A DNA stretch of 64,000 bases from CBDDHT01 sp965228615 (GTDB lineage: Bacteria > Pseudomonadota > Alphaproteobacteria > Rhizobiales > Methyloligellaceae), in contig CBDDHT010000004.1 of NCBI GenBank assembly GCA_965228615.1, forward strand, positions 682,001 to 746,000, given 5' to 3'. The notes under the pieces are model-generated. The model saw only the letters and a list, made by a program, of their open reading frames with translations, had not been told where the DNA came from and searched no databases. Of the stretch, positions 8,106 to 16,592 are shown piece after piece; the first letter of the stretch is position 1, and every line of letters begins with the position of its first letter. The translations under genes and the position numbers were made by a program.

Positions 8106-9392
8106 ATGAGCGAAGAAAACACGCCGGGCTTTAATACGCTCGCCATTCACGCAGGTGCCGAGCCTGACCCTGCAACCGGCGCCCGTGCGACGCCGATCTA
8201 TCAGACGACATCCTACGTCTTCGACGATGCCGATCACGCCGCAGCACTCTTCAATCTCGAGACCTTCGGGAATATCTATACCCGCATCATGAACCCGACA
8301 CAGGCCGTGTTGGAAGCGCGGGTTGCGGCCCTGGAAGGCGGAACGGCGGCACTTGCTGTCGCATCGGGACATGCTGCCCAGTATCTTGTATTCCATACGC
8401 TCCTGGACCCGGGCGACGAGTTTGTCGCGGCGAGCCAGCTTTATGGGGGCTCGATCAATCAGTTCGGGCAGTCGTTCAAGAAATCGAACTGGAATGTGTG
8501 CTGGGCCGATGCAACGGACCCGCAGAGCGTAAAAGCCGCCGTCACCGACAAGACCAAAGCCATCTTTATCGAGTCGCTGGCTAATCCCGGCGGAGTCGTC
8601 ATCGACATGGCTGCAATTTCGGCAATTGCCAAGGAAGCCGGTGTGCCGCTTATTGTCGATAACACGCTCGCCACACCCTATCTTTGCAATCCGAAAGACC
8701 ATGGCGCTGATATCATCGTCCACTCCCTCACCAAATTTCTCGGTGGGCACGGCAATTCCGTTGGCGGCGCAATCGTCGATTGCGGTACGTTCGACTGGCT
8801 CGGCAGCGGTCGCTATCCGACCATGTCGGAACCCAATGAAAGCTATCATGGCATTCGGTTCGGCGAGACATTCGGTGACTTTGGATTTGCTATCGCATGT
8901 CGCGCGCTTGGTCTCAGAGACATCGGACCGGCGATTTCGCCGTTCAATGCGTTCATGATCCTGACCGGGATCGAGACGCTTGCCCTGCGTATGCAGCGTC
9001 ACTCCGACAATGCCAAGACGGTGGCGACCTATCTCGAAGGCCATGACAAGGTGACCTGGGTCAACTATGCCGGTCTTGCGTCAAGCAAATACAACGACCT
9101 TGCAAAGAAGTATTGCCCGAAGGGGGCCGGCGCCGTTTTCACGTTCGGTGTGAAGGGAGGCTATGACGCCGGCGTCAGCCTTGTCGGCAACCTCGACCTG
9201 TTCAGCCATCTCGCCAACATCGGTGACACGCGAAGCCTCGTGATCCATCCGGCCTCAACGACCCATCGTCAACTCAGCGATGAACAACGCACGGCAGCAG
9301 GTGCAGGGGATGAGGTTGTCCGCCTGTCAGTTGGCCTGGAAGATGCAGACGATATGATTGCCGATCTCGACCAGGCATTGGCCAAGATCTAG
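8106..9392 (+). CDS. metY: O-acetylhomoserine aminocarboxypropyltransferase (sulfhydrylase)
   Basis: This PLP enzyme makes homocysteine (or methionine) from O-acetylhomoserine and sulfide in direct sulfhydrylation. The protein has 428 residues from the ATG at 8106, which has GGAGG five bases upstream. Visible Cys/Met-metabolism PLP features are YTRIMNPTQAVLE, LYGGSINQF, VDNTLATPYLC, and the PLP lysine in SLTKFLGGHGNSVGG. The long C-terminal domain with ATTHRQL-type substrate-binding sequence is typical of MetY. I looked for a SAM-II riboswitch in the 50-bp gap upstream and did not see one. Confidence 0.95.
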   Translation: MSEENTPGFNTLAIHAGAEPDPATGARATPIYQTTSYVFDDADHAAALFNLETFGNIYTRIMNPTQAVLEARVAALEGGTAALAVASGHAAQYLVFHTLLDPGDEFVAASQLYGGSINQFGQSFKKSNWNVCWADATDPQSVKAAVTDKTKAIFIESLANPGGVVIDMAAISAIAKEAGVPLIVDNTLATPYLCNPKDHGADIIVHSLTKFLGGHGNSVGGAIVDCGTFDWLGSGRYPTMSEPNESYHGIRFGETFGDFGFAIACRALGLRDIGPAISPFNAFMILTGIETLALRMQRHSDNAKTVATYLEGHDKVTWVNYAGLASSKYNDLAKKYCPKGAGAVFTFGVKGGYDAGVSLVGNLDLFSHLANIGDTRSLVIHPASTTHRQLSDEQRTAAGAGDEVVRLSVGLEDADDMIADLDQALAKI

Positions 9393-9397
9393 ATCTC

Positions 9398-9435
9398 AAG
9401 CGCTAGCCGCTCCTATGCGATCGGTTAGCGCTTTT
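9398..9435. terminator. Bidirectional terminator between metY and ctaA
   Basis: AAGCGCTAGCC (9398-9408) pairs with GGTTAGCGCTT (9423-9433), with one mismatch around a 14-base loop, and is followed by more T residues. It sits between the convergent stops at 9392 and 9438, the expected place for a shared rho-independent terminator. Confidence 0.7.
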
Positions 9436-9437
9436 CA

Positions 9438-10496
9438 TCAGCCGCGCATGAGCTGATGGGTATGCCGGACGGCAAATCCGAATAGCAGGATGGCGACGCC
9501 CTGATGCAGCAGGGCAATGTCGAGCGGCACATGGGCAAGAAGCGTCCAGATGCCGAGACACGCCTGTGCCAATGCGATCACAGCCATCAAGCCTGCTCCT
9601 ACGGCCCGTGGCCCCTCGCCCGTTCGCTGTACTGTCCAGATTGCGTGCCCGACGATCCAGGCGAGCAGAACATAGGCCCCAATCCGGTGATTGAACTGCA
9701 CCGTCAGCACATTCTCGAAAAGATTGAGATACCAGGGCGACAGGATCGCAAGGCCGTCCGGAATGAAACGGCCGTCCATCAGTGGCCAGGTGTTGTGGAC
9801 AAGGCCGGCATCGGTTCCGGCCACAAACGCTCCGAGGATTATCTGCAGAAAAACCAATCCGGTAAGACCCGCGGCGGATAAAGCAAGGGCGTCAGGCGGT
9901 CGGCGTTTGCCACCGTCGTCGCGCAATCCGAATGCCACCCAGAGGATGGCTCCGAAAATCAAGACCGCCAGCCCCAGATGAGCGGCGAGCCGGTATTGAC
10001 TGACATCGACACGGTCGACCAGTCCGCTCATAACCATGTACCAGCCAAGCAGCCCTTGAAGACCACCGAGAACGAACAGAGCCGCGAGCCTTGGAACCAA
10101 ACGCCATGTTATGCGTCCGGTCAACCAGAAAAACAGAAATGGAACGAGGAATGCCACACCGACGAAACGTCCTAGAAACCGATGGCTCCACTCCCACCAA
10201 TAGATCACCTTGAATTCGGCAAGGCTCATTCCCTTGTTGATCTGCTGATACTCGGGGATTTGGCGATACTTGTTGAGGGCACTCTGCCAGTCGGCCTCGG
10301 ACAATGGGGGAATGGCGCCAAGTATCGGTTTCCACTCGGTGATGGAAAGGCCCGAGTCGGTCAGGCGTGTCGCGCCACCGACAATCACCATCAATGCGAC
10401 AAGACCCGCCATTACATAGAGCCAGGCCCGAACCGGCGCGAGATTGGCACCGAGCCGTGCCTCTCCCCCATCCACATGTCCGTCGGTTTGTGCCAT
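9438..10496 (-). CDS. ctaA: Heme A synthase (COX15/CtaA)
   Basis: The enzyme oxidises the C8 methyl group of heme O to make heme A for cytochrome oxidase. From the ATG at 10496 the protein has 352 residues with about eight membrane segments. Family signatures are GGATRLTDSGLSITEWKP, YWWEWSHRFLGR with a heme-ligand His, VHNTWPLMDG, and a late His in FNHRIGAY. An in-frame start at 10559 would add 21 residues with no ribosome-binding site. A DUF2842 gene diverges from it, a usual pairing in Alphaproteobacteria. Confidence 0.96.
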   Translation of the reverse strand: MAQTDGHVDGGEARLGANLAPVRAWLYVMAGLVALMVIVGGATRLTDSGLSITEWKPILGAIPPLSEADWQSALNKYRQIPEYQQINKGMSLAEFKVIYWWEWSHRFLGRFVGVAFLVPFLFFWLTGRITWRLVPRLAALFVLGGLQGLLGWYMVMSGLVDRVDVSQYRLAAHLGLAVLIFGAILWVAFGLRDDGGKRRPPDALALSAAGLTGLVFLQIILGAFVAGTDAGLVHNTWPLMDGRFIPDGLAILSPWYLNLFENVLTVQFNHRIGAYVLLAWIVGHAIWTVQRTGEGPRAVGAGLMAVIALAQACLGIWTLLAHVPLDIALLHQGVAILLFGFAVRHTHQLMRG

Positions 10497-10628
10497 AGAT
10501 GCAATTAGCCACGCAGACCAGTACACCGCAATGTGGATGCCAGCGCTAAGTTGCCGCACTCAGCTTTTTGCGGATATCCGTTATGCGGAAATCACTCCGA
10601 ATAGTAAGATGTCGCTATGAACGTTCGC

Positions 10629-10826
10629 ATGCGCAAATTCATCGGCTCGATCATTCTGGTCGTTTTCCTCATCGTCTATGCGCTAATTGCCATGAGTCTG
10701 GGTTCCGGCCGAATTACCGAGGCACAGATCGGAATAAAGGTGCTCTACTTCGCTGCCGCCGGATTGCTTTGGGTTCTGCCCGCGGGGCTGCTGGTCCGCT
10801 GGATGCACCGACCCGATGCGGACTAG
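10629..10826 (+). CDS. DUF2842 small membrane protein
   Basis: The protein has 65 residues from the ATG at 10629 (another ATG at 10617 adds four). It has two predicted membrane helices, around FIGSIILVVFLIVYALIAM and LYFAAAGLLWVLPAGLLV, and ends RWMHRPD. This layout fits DUF2842, a family known beside COX15 in Alphaproteobacteria. A link to oxidase biogenesis is inferred only from that neighbourhood. Confidence 0.8.
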   Translation: MRKFIGSIILVVFLIVYALIAMSLGSGRITEAQIGIKVLYFAAAGLLWVLPAGLLVRWMHRPDAD

Positions 10827-10828
10827 AG

Positions 10829-10894
10829 CAACTTACAATCGATCAGCTTCTCTGTGGTTAGTGGATTGCGACTAAGCGCAGGTTGTTCTGGATC
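10829..10894 (+). repeat. Intergenic repeat copy A (imperfect, 66 bp)
   Basis: This stretch aligns without gaps to 21201-21266 in the same orientation; I count about 47 of 66 bases identical. The best block is the shared AATCGATCA and its flanks. Copy A lies just outside the left end of the polysaccharide locus and copy B just outside the right end. Confidence 0.6.
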
Positions 10895-10902
10895 GGCGAC
10901 GG

Positions 10903-11979
10903 TCAGGCGACGTTCAATTTGCGGAAACCGTTCCACAAGGCGAAGGGCGCTCCTGTCAGATACAGGGCCGTATACTTCAACGACTGAAAATCACCGTTGA
11001 GCGAGACGCGCGGTAGAGCCATCAAGTGATCGGTGTGCTCTGGAAACACCAATCCTTTGCGCGTTGTCACAGCAGTCTTGAACCCGATTTCTTCTGCCAT
11101 ACGGAATTCGCGCCGACCGGCGCTACCGGGATCGCCATAAGGATAGCTGAGATGGCGCGGCCAGAAGCCGAGTTTCTCCGCCAAGCGATCGGCGCCTCTC
11201 GCCATTTCATGGCGCGCCCGTTCGGCATCGAGTTTTGCGAGAGCATAGTGACCGACCGTGTGGGCTCCGATTGTCACCAGCGGATCTTCGGCCAGATCAC
11301 GGACTTCATCCCATGTCATCAAGAGCTGATCGCCGAGGGCCTGGATGTCGACATTGTTTCGCCGGCATAGGTCTTTCATAAAAGACCGCTGCACATCTTC
11401 TTCGACGCCGCGCAGCCACCAGTAGATGCGGTTATAGGCGGCCCACTTCTCTTCTTCCGTCGTGAGAGGCAGAACATCCGGGTTGCCGTTGATGTCAAAT
11501 TCGACCTGGTCGGCGCGCTCGATGACTTCTTCCAGCGCCAACCACCAGAGTTCGCCCTTCCCTTCCGGATAGTCCGACGGCACATAGACCGTGAATGGAA
11601 CGCCATATGTCTTGAACACCGGATAGGCGTGCTCGATATTGTCGCGGTACCCATCGTCCAACGTGAAACAGGCAAAGCGGCGGGACGTTTCGCCGGCGAC
11701 AATGCGATCTCTTGCTTCATCCAGGGAGACGATATCCAGGTCCGCCTCACGGACCTGTCGGATCACCGCTTCAAGGAACTCGGGTGTCACCTCGAGGATG
11801 CGGTTCGGCGAGAATGTGCGCTGCGACGCCGGGCGGACCTGATGGAGCATGTAGATCAGACCGATGCCTTGAGCCAAGGAGCCAAGCAGCGAAGGGGCAC
11901 CGCTATAGTACAGTGCGGTCATTCCGGCGCGCAGTGCATCTGTCTTCAAACTTTGCATTCGGTTACTCATTGGGGGCAT
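10903..11979 (-). CDS. Polysaccharide deacetylase (carbohydrate esterase 4-like)
   Basis: The 358-residue protein has the NodB-type fold: FACFTLDDGYRDN with the two catalytic/metal Asp residues near residue 108, VPFTVYVPSDY, the metal-binding His pair in IGAHTVGHYAL, and HLSYPYGDPG. It probably removes N- or O-acetyl groups from a glycan. No cleavable signal peptide is evident, although the N-terminal helix around residues 20-45 is hydrophobic. It opens the exopolysaccharide locus and is transcribed in the same direction as the co-polymerase upstream, about 130 bp away. Several in-frame ATGs near 11979-11961 make the exact start uncertain. Confidence 0.85.
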   Translation of the reverse strand: MPPMSNRMQSLKTDALRAGMTALYYSGAPSLLGSLAQGIGLIYMLHQVRPASQRTFSPNRILEVTPEFLEAVIRQVREADLDIVSLDEARDRIVAGETSRRFACFTLDDGYRDNIEHAYPVFKTYGVPFTVYVPSDYPEGKGELWWLALEEVIERADQVEFDINGNPDVLPLTTEEEKWAAYNRIYWWLRGVEEDVQRSFMKDLCRRNNVDIQALGDQLLMTWDEVRDLAEDPLVTIGAHTVGHYALAKLDAERARHEMARGADRLAEKLGFWPRHLSYPYGDPGSAGRREFRMAEEIGFKTAVTTRKGLVFPEHTDHLMALPRVSLNGDFQSLKYTALYLTGAPFALWNGFRKLNVA

Positions 11980-12108
11980 TCATCTCCCGCAGATGCCGTT
12001 TGGAACCGCGCATCGCACAATCGCGGCAAAACGAATTGCACCGATTGTTCCTCTTTTCGGTTGCGAAAGCGTTGATGGCCCGCACGTTTGCGCGCCGCCT
12101 CAAAACGA

Positions 12109-14313
12109 TCAGCTCGCGACCCGGTTCATCATCGGCAGTCGGGCGAAGACGCCTTCCGGCCGTCGGGGCCGCTCGTAGCGGATCACTTTGTGGCCAATAC
12201 CCAGCTCGCTGAGATGGCGCTCAACTTCACTCCAGGATGCGCCGCGTGCCGGTTGATCATCGGACGCCACAAGAACCACGGAGCTGAATCCATCGGCGAA
12301 ACGATGCAGGAGATTCAGTGCTGCACTCCCGTTTGCATGCATAACCACCTGGTCGTATGTCTGATCAAGTGCGGCCAGGACCGAGCTGAACGCCGCATCC
12401 TCTCCCTTGTGAGCGGGATTGAGCCGAGGATGACCACGCAGCATCACATGTGCCGGACTCTTGGGGTCGCGCCGCACAACATCCTCGAAACCGGCGATAC
12501 CTGAAACAAGTTCACCAATGCCCTGGCTACCGCTGAAGCCAAGCTGAGCAGTCAAGCCGTCTGATGTTTCGGGCAGGTCCACCAATATTGCGCGTTGACT
12601 GGCGCGCGCCATCGATCGCGTTAGCTCCAGCGCTTCGCTCGTTGCATCGACACTTCGCCGCGCCGCAACAACCAGCGTTCGGCCGGCTCCGCGCTCGTGC
12701 AGCATATCCGTGATCCTGCCAAGGCTCATCGCAGCGCCGGACTCGAACTGGACCACAGGCGAAGCCGGTTCTGGCGGTGCCGGTGGCGGCGCATAGATTT
12801 CCGCCGCCTGCGCTGCGACAACTGGCTCTCTCTGCGGAACGATATCCGAATGCCTGGCCTGAAGCGCATCGCGCACTTCGACAAAGTCGTTGCTGGGATT
12901 GGTCTGTGCCGCTCTGATGCTTGCGGACTGGCTGACGATCAGTTCGCGGGTGAGAAAGAAAGCAACAAGCAGAAATCCGGTTGCCGCCATGGCGAGGCTC
13001 GTCATTAGCTTCTTCTTTGGAAAGGATGGATTCCGGGCAACACCGGCGCGGGAGATAATGCTGGCATAGGCCGGAACGGACATGAAGTCGTTGCGTGCAC
13101 TCGCATCCGTATGCCGGGTTAGATACGATTCCAGCAACTCTCGGTTGACCTGTGCTTCGCGCTCAAGACCTTTGAGTTTGACCTCGTCCTGGGAAACGGC
13201 GGATTTGCTCGTCTTCAATTTGGCGAGATTGGCCTTCAGTGAAGCTTCGCGGGCACCTGCAATCTGGGCGGCACTCTCCAGGCTGCCGACGATGTTGCGT
13301 GCCTCCTTGCGGATCTGGGTCCGGAGATTCGCGAGCTCTGATTTTAACTGCTTTATGCGCGGATGGGATGGCAGAAGCGTTGCCGATGTTTCTGCTAGGC
13401 GGCGCTGCAGAGCAACGCGCTGCTCGAGCAGGTTGCGGATCAGCTCAGAAGCAACGACGTCGGGCGCCGATGCCACGTCTCCCTTATCGCGCAGCATCTT
13501 CTTGATGAGGCGTGCCCGCGCTTCGGCCTCTGAGCGCTGCGCCTGGGCCAGGATCAACTGGCTGTTGAGTTCGGAAAGCTCTTGAGAACTCAACGTCACA
13601 TTGTTTTCGCCGCTCACAATTCCGGTTGCAGACCGAAACCGAGCCGCTGCTGCTTCGGAGTCCGACACCTTCTTCCGCAGAGTTTCGATCTGGTCCTGCA
13701 GCCAGGTGCTAGCATTCTTTGTCTGGCCAAGGCGATCGCGCTGCTGCCAGCTCAAATAGGTTTCGGCCAGTTTGTTGGCAACAACCGCTGACAATGCTTT
13801 GTCGCTCGACGTCACCCGGACGGAAATCACACGGGACTTATGAATCTGCTGGACCTGGAGCTGATCCTGAAATGCATCAAGCACCGTCTCCAGTTTGTCT
13901 TCTGGCTTCTTCTTTTTTGCCAACCCAATGCTTGCGAGAAGGGCCTTGACCGGGCTGATCTTGCGGAGCGCCGGATTGAATGCGGGCTTCTTGTTCAGCT
14001 CAAGCGATCGGATCACCTCAAGCGCCAGATCTCGCGACAATACGACCTGGACCTGACTGGCGACCGCTTCCGGATCAATCGGCACCGAAGTTCGCTGACC
14101 ATTGGTCGGGCGCGTAAACGCGCTCTCGTCATTATCGATCAGGATGCGCGCTTCAGAGCTGTATTGCGGCGTTAGGAGTGAGAGAATTGTGTAAGTCGCA
14201 GCACCAACAATGAGGACAGCGGACAGGATCAGGAGTTTCCGATCCCAGATGGCATGCCAGAGGGCAGCAACATCAATATCGTTGGCGGCGTCGGAAGAAG
14301 AGGACCGATACAT
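12109..14313 (-). CDS. GumC/ExoP-type polysaccharide co-polymerase with degenerate kinase-like domain
   Basis: The 734-residue inner-membrane protein controls chain length and export of the polysaccharide. Residues about 12-110 are a Wzz domain with the first membrane helix (KLLILSAVLIVGAATYTI). Long coiled coils follow (about 190-410), then a second helix near 425-448. Residues about 535-734 resemble the P-loop domain of bacterial tyrosine kinases, but no GxxGxGKT Walker A is present: the region reads TLVVAARRSVDATSEAL. The tail has few tyrosines instead of a Tyr cluster. I expect no kinase activity. It diverges from the exporter gene across a 160-bp promoter gap. Confidence 0.85.
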   Translation of the reverse strand: MYRSSSSDAANDIDVAALWHAIWDRKLLILSAVLIVGAATYTILSLLTPQYSSEARILIDNDESAFTRPTNGQRTSVPIDPEAVASQVQVVLSRDLALEVIRSLELNKKPAFNPALRKISPVKALLASIGLAKKKKPEDKLETVLDAFQDQLQVQQIHKSRVISVRVTSSDKALSAVVANKLAETYLSWQQRDRLGQTKNASTWLQDQIETLRKKVSDSEAAAARFRSATGIVSGENNVTLSSQELSELNSQLILAQAQRSEAEARARLIKKMLRDKGDVASAPDVVASELIRNLLEQRVALQRRLAETSATLLPSHPRIKQLKSELANLRTQIRKEARNIVGSLESAAQIAGAREASLKANLAKLKTSKSAVSQDEVKLKGLEREAQVNRELLESYLTRHTDASARNDFMSVPAYASIISRAGVARNPSFPKKKLMTSLAMAATGFLLVAFFLTRELIVSQSASIRAAQTNPSNDFVEVRDALQARHSDIVPQREPVVAAQAAEIYAPPPAPPEPASPVVQFESGAAMSLGRITDMLHERGAGRTLVVAARRSVDATSEALELTRSMARASQRAILVDLPETSDGLTAQLGFSGSQGIGELVSGIAGFEDVVRRDPKSPAHVMLRGHPRLNPAHKGEDAAFSSVLAALDQTYDQVVMHANGSAALNLLHRFADGFSSVVLVASDDQPARGASWSEVERHLSELGIGHKVIRYERPRRPEGVFARLPMMNRVAS

Positions 14314-14477
14314 TGTCTTACTCTACTGTTGCACAGAACACATTTGACTCGATTAGACGTCAGAGACGTAACTAAAAGCTTAAAGCATGCATCATGCCGA
14401 AACGTTCGGTGAGGAATTCTTAACCATGTCGGTTCAAATTGAAGCGAACGTTGAAAACGAGTCGAACACGGACCCGC

Positions 14478-15131
14478 ATGCTTATGCGCATCGCACTAAT
14501 TGCTACGGCACTCTCGATGGCCCTGACGGGTTGCTCGGTGAATCTGAAGGAAACCGTGCAATCTCTGACAACGCGCGAAGTACGCACGGCATCGCCCCAG
14601 CGTCTCGATCCTCCCCCACCCATGGTGCACCGGGCCAGCGCAAGGCGAAACCAGCCGATTTCGTATGACGAAGAACCCTACGAGCTGAACAGTGGTGATC
14701 GCTTGAGAGTAGGCGTTTTCGGACAGCAGAACCTGTCTCGCGACTATGCCGTGGATGGTGGCGGGTTCATCTCGATGCCGCTGATCGGTGCTGTCGAAGC
14801 GCGCGGCCTGACCACATTCGACCTTGAAAACCGGATCGCAGGAAAGCTTAGAGCCAAATATGTGAAAGATCCGAAGGTTACCGTCGAGGTACAGACTTAC
14901 CGTCCGTTCTTTGTCCTAGGAGAAGTCCGTCGTCCCGGCCAATTCCCCTATGTCAATGGAATGACTGTGCAAACGGCCATTGCGATAGCCGGCGGCTATA
15001 CGGATCGTGCAAAGAAACGCTCAGTTCAGATGACCCGCAGAGTGCGTGGAACGGCTGTGGAACGGACCGTGCCGCCAACCTATCCTGTACGTCCTGGCGA
15101 CACGATCAATGTCCGGGAGCGCTTCTTCTAG
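14478..15131 (+). CDS. Wza-type outer-membrane polysaccharide export lipoprotein
   Basis: From the ATG at 14478 the protein has 217 residues and starts with a lipoprotein signal peptide, MLMRIALIATALSMALTGC, whose Cys is the likely lipidation site. A polysaccharide-export domain follows (YELNSGDRLRVGVFGQQNLS), then an SLBB-type segment (FVLGEVRRPGQFPYVNGMTV). It forms the outer-membrane channel paired with the co-polymerase encoded divergently. The open frame continues upstream to a TTG at 14439, but the added residues would hide the signal peptide. The protein is shorter than E. coli Wza and lacks its C-terminal membrane helix region. Confidence 0.88.
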   Translation: MLMRIALIATALSMALTGCSVNLKETVQSLTTREVRTASPQRLDPPPPMVHRASARRNQPISYDEEPYELNSGDRLRVGVFGQQNLSRDYAVDGGGFISMPLIGAVEARGLTTFDLENRIAGKLRAKYVKDPKVTVEVQTYRPFFVLGEVRRPGQFPYVNGMTVQTAIAIAGGYTDRAKKRSVQMTRRVRGTAVERTVPPTYPVRPGDTINVRERFF

Positions 15132-15246
15132 GCGAAGCTCACCCAAACCTCGATTAAATTACTGATTTCAAAGGTTTTTCTTTTGACATGAAACTGCTGG
15201 CTCTTGAGAATTGCTCTCTCTCCAAAAAGCCAGTATCAGTCGCGGC

Positions 15247-16395
15247 GTGACTACGAACCTCAGAATTCTCCATTGCTTTCGGGCGCCCGTTGGAGGGCTC
15301 TATCGCCATGTGCGGGATCTCGTGACCGCTCAGACCGCAATGGGTCATCATATTGCGGTCGTGTGCGACTCGCGGACCGGTGGTGAAGATGCCGAGAAAT
15401 CCCTCCGGGAACTTGATGAACTGTGTAGCTTTGGAGTCTGGCGCATTCCGATGAGCCGCAATCTGGGACCCAGCGACTATTTTGCCGTTCGCAGCGTTCA
15501 GAATTTTGCGGCAAAACGATTCGGAACGCCGATCATCCATGGTCACGGTGCCAAAGGCGGAGCCTATGCCCGGCTGGCGGCTGCCCGCCTCAAGCGCGAG
15601 GGACTGGAGGCCCGATCCGTCTATACGCCCCATGGCGGCAGTCTTCACTATGAAGAGCGAAGCATCCTGGGGCGGATCTATCTGGATCTCGAACGCCGAC
15701 TTGCACCATCGACCGACGCGATCATCTTCGAGAGCGCGTTCAGCGCACGCACGTATCAAGACAAAGTCGGTCTTCCCAGCGCCAAGACGGCCGTGATCCC
15801 CAACGGCGTCCACCCGCACGAATTCGCTCAACTGCATCTCGACAGCCTGGCGGCCGACTTTCTGTTCGTTGGCGAACTTCGAGATCTAAAAGGACCGGAC
15901 GTTTTCTTGGACGCGCTGGCAATCTTGAGCCGCAAGCGCCATTTGCGCGCCGTGATCGTCGGATCGGGCAAGGACGAAGCCTCGCTGAAGCGTCAGGCGT
16001 CGAAGCTCGGCCTCAATAAATCCGTTCAGTTTCTTGGCCGGCTAACGGCCCATCAAGCATTCGTACGCGGGCGTTGTCTCGTGGTGCCGTCGCGCGCCGA
16101 ATCGTTTCCCTACATCGTACTCGAAGGGGCGGCCGCGCATATGCCGATGATTCTTACGAATGTCGGCGGAATCCCTGAGATTACCGAGGGGACGCAAATG
16201 ACTCTGATCCCACCAGGAGATGCGTCGGTTCTAGCCCAGCATATGGAAACGTTTCTGGTAACGCCCAGCGTCTTCATTGAAAGAGCTCATGAGCTCGCCG
16301 GCGTTGTATCGGAACGGTACACAGTGAACAAAATGGCACAGGCCGTGAGCGACCTCTACCAGTCGCTTTTCACACTGCCGGCTGATCCCACTTAG
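15247..16395 (+). CDS. Family 4 glycosyltransferase
   Basis: From the GTG at 15247 the protein has 382 residues; a TTG at 15211 is an alternative start. It has the GT-B fold: FRAPVGGLYRHVRDL at the N terminus, a HGHGAKGGAY acceptor segment, and a C-terminal nucleotide-sugar domain with FVGELRDLKGPDVFLDAL, VVPSRAESFPYIVLEGAA and GGIPEI. It would add one sugar during lipid-linked repeat-unit assembly on the cytoplasmic face. The GTG overlaps the stop of a possible 20-codon leader frame (15188-15250), suggesting translational coupling. The sugar is unknown. Confidence 0.88.
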   Translation: MTTNLRILHCFRAPVGGLYRHVRDLVTAQTAMGHHIAVVCDSRTGGEDAEKSLRELDELCSFGVWRIPMSRNLGPSDYFAVRSVQNFAAKRFGTPIIHGHGAKGGAYARLAAARLKREGLEARSVYTPHGGSLHYEERSILGRIYLDLERRLAPSTDAIIFESAFSARTYQDKVGLPSAKTAVIPNGVHPHEFAQLHLDSLAADFLFVGELRDLKGPDVFLDALAILSRKRHLRAVIVGSGKDEASLKRQASKLGLNKSVQFLGRLTAHQAFVRGRCLVVPSRAESFPYIVLEGAAAHMPMILTNVGGIPEITEGTQMTLIPPGDASVLAQHMETFLVTPSVFIERAHELAGVVSERYTVNKMAQAVSDLYQSLFTLPADPT

Positions 16396-16451
16396 AGAAC
16401 GCACTGTGCCTGCCCCCTTGTGACGCAACGGAAAACCCTGCGTTAACCATG

Positions 16452-16479
16452 GAACACGTCAGATCGAACCAACGTGTTC
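16452..16479. repeat. Inverted repeat upstream of the sugar-transferase gene
   Basis: GAACACGT (16452-16459) and ACGTGTTC (16472-16479) form a perfect 8-bp inverted repeat with a 12-base spacer. It lies in the 197-bp gap before the initiating transferase gene. It could be an operator or a weak hairpin; nothing in the sequence distinguishes these. Confidence 0.4.
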
Positions 16480-16592
16480 ACCTTAAATCTTCTCAAGACC
16501 CTTCGTGACATAACGGATATCGGGATGGTCAGCGCCTGGCACGCCGAGTGCATAACCTGTGTGCAACAGGCAGCTATAGTTAAAGAGTACCA

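Noticed and set aside
7998..9044. 348-codon open frame opposite metY
   Set aside because: The metY protein is unmistakable, and the antisense product matches no family I know and has no ribosome-binding site.
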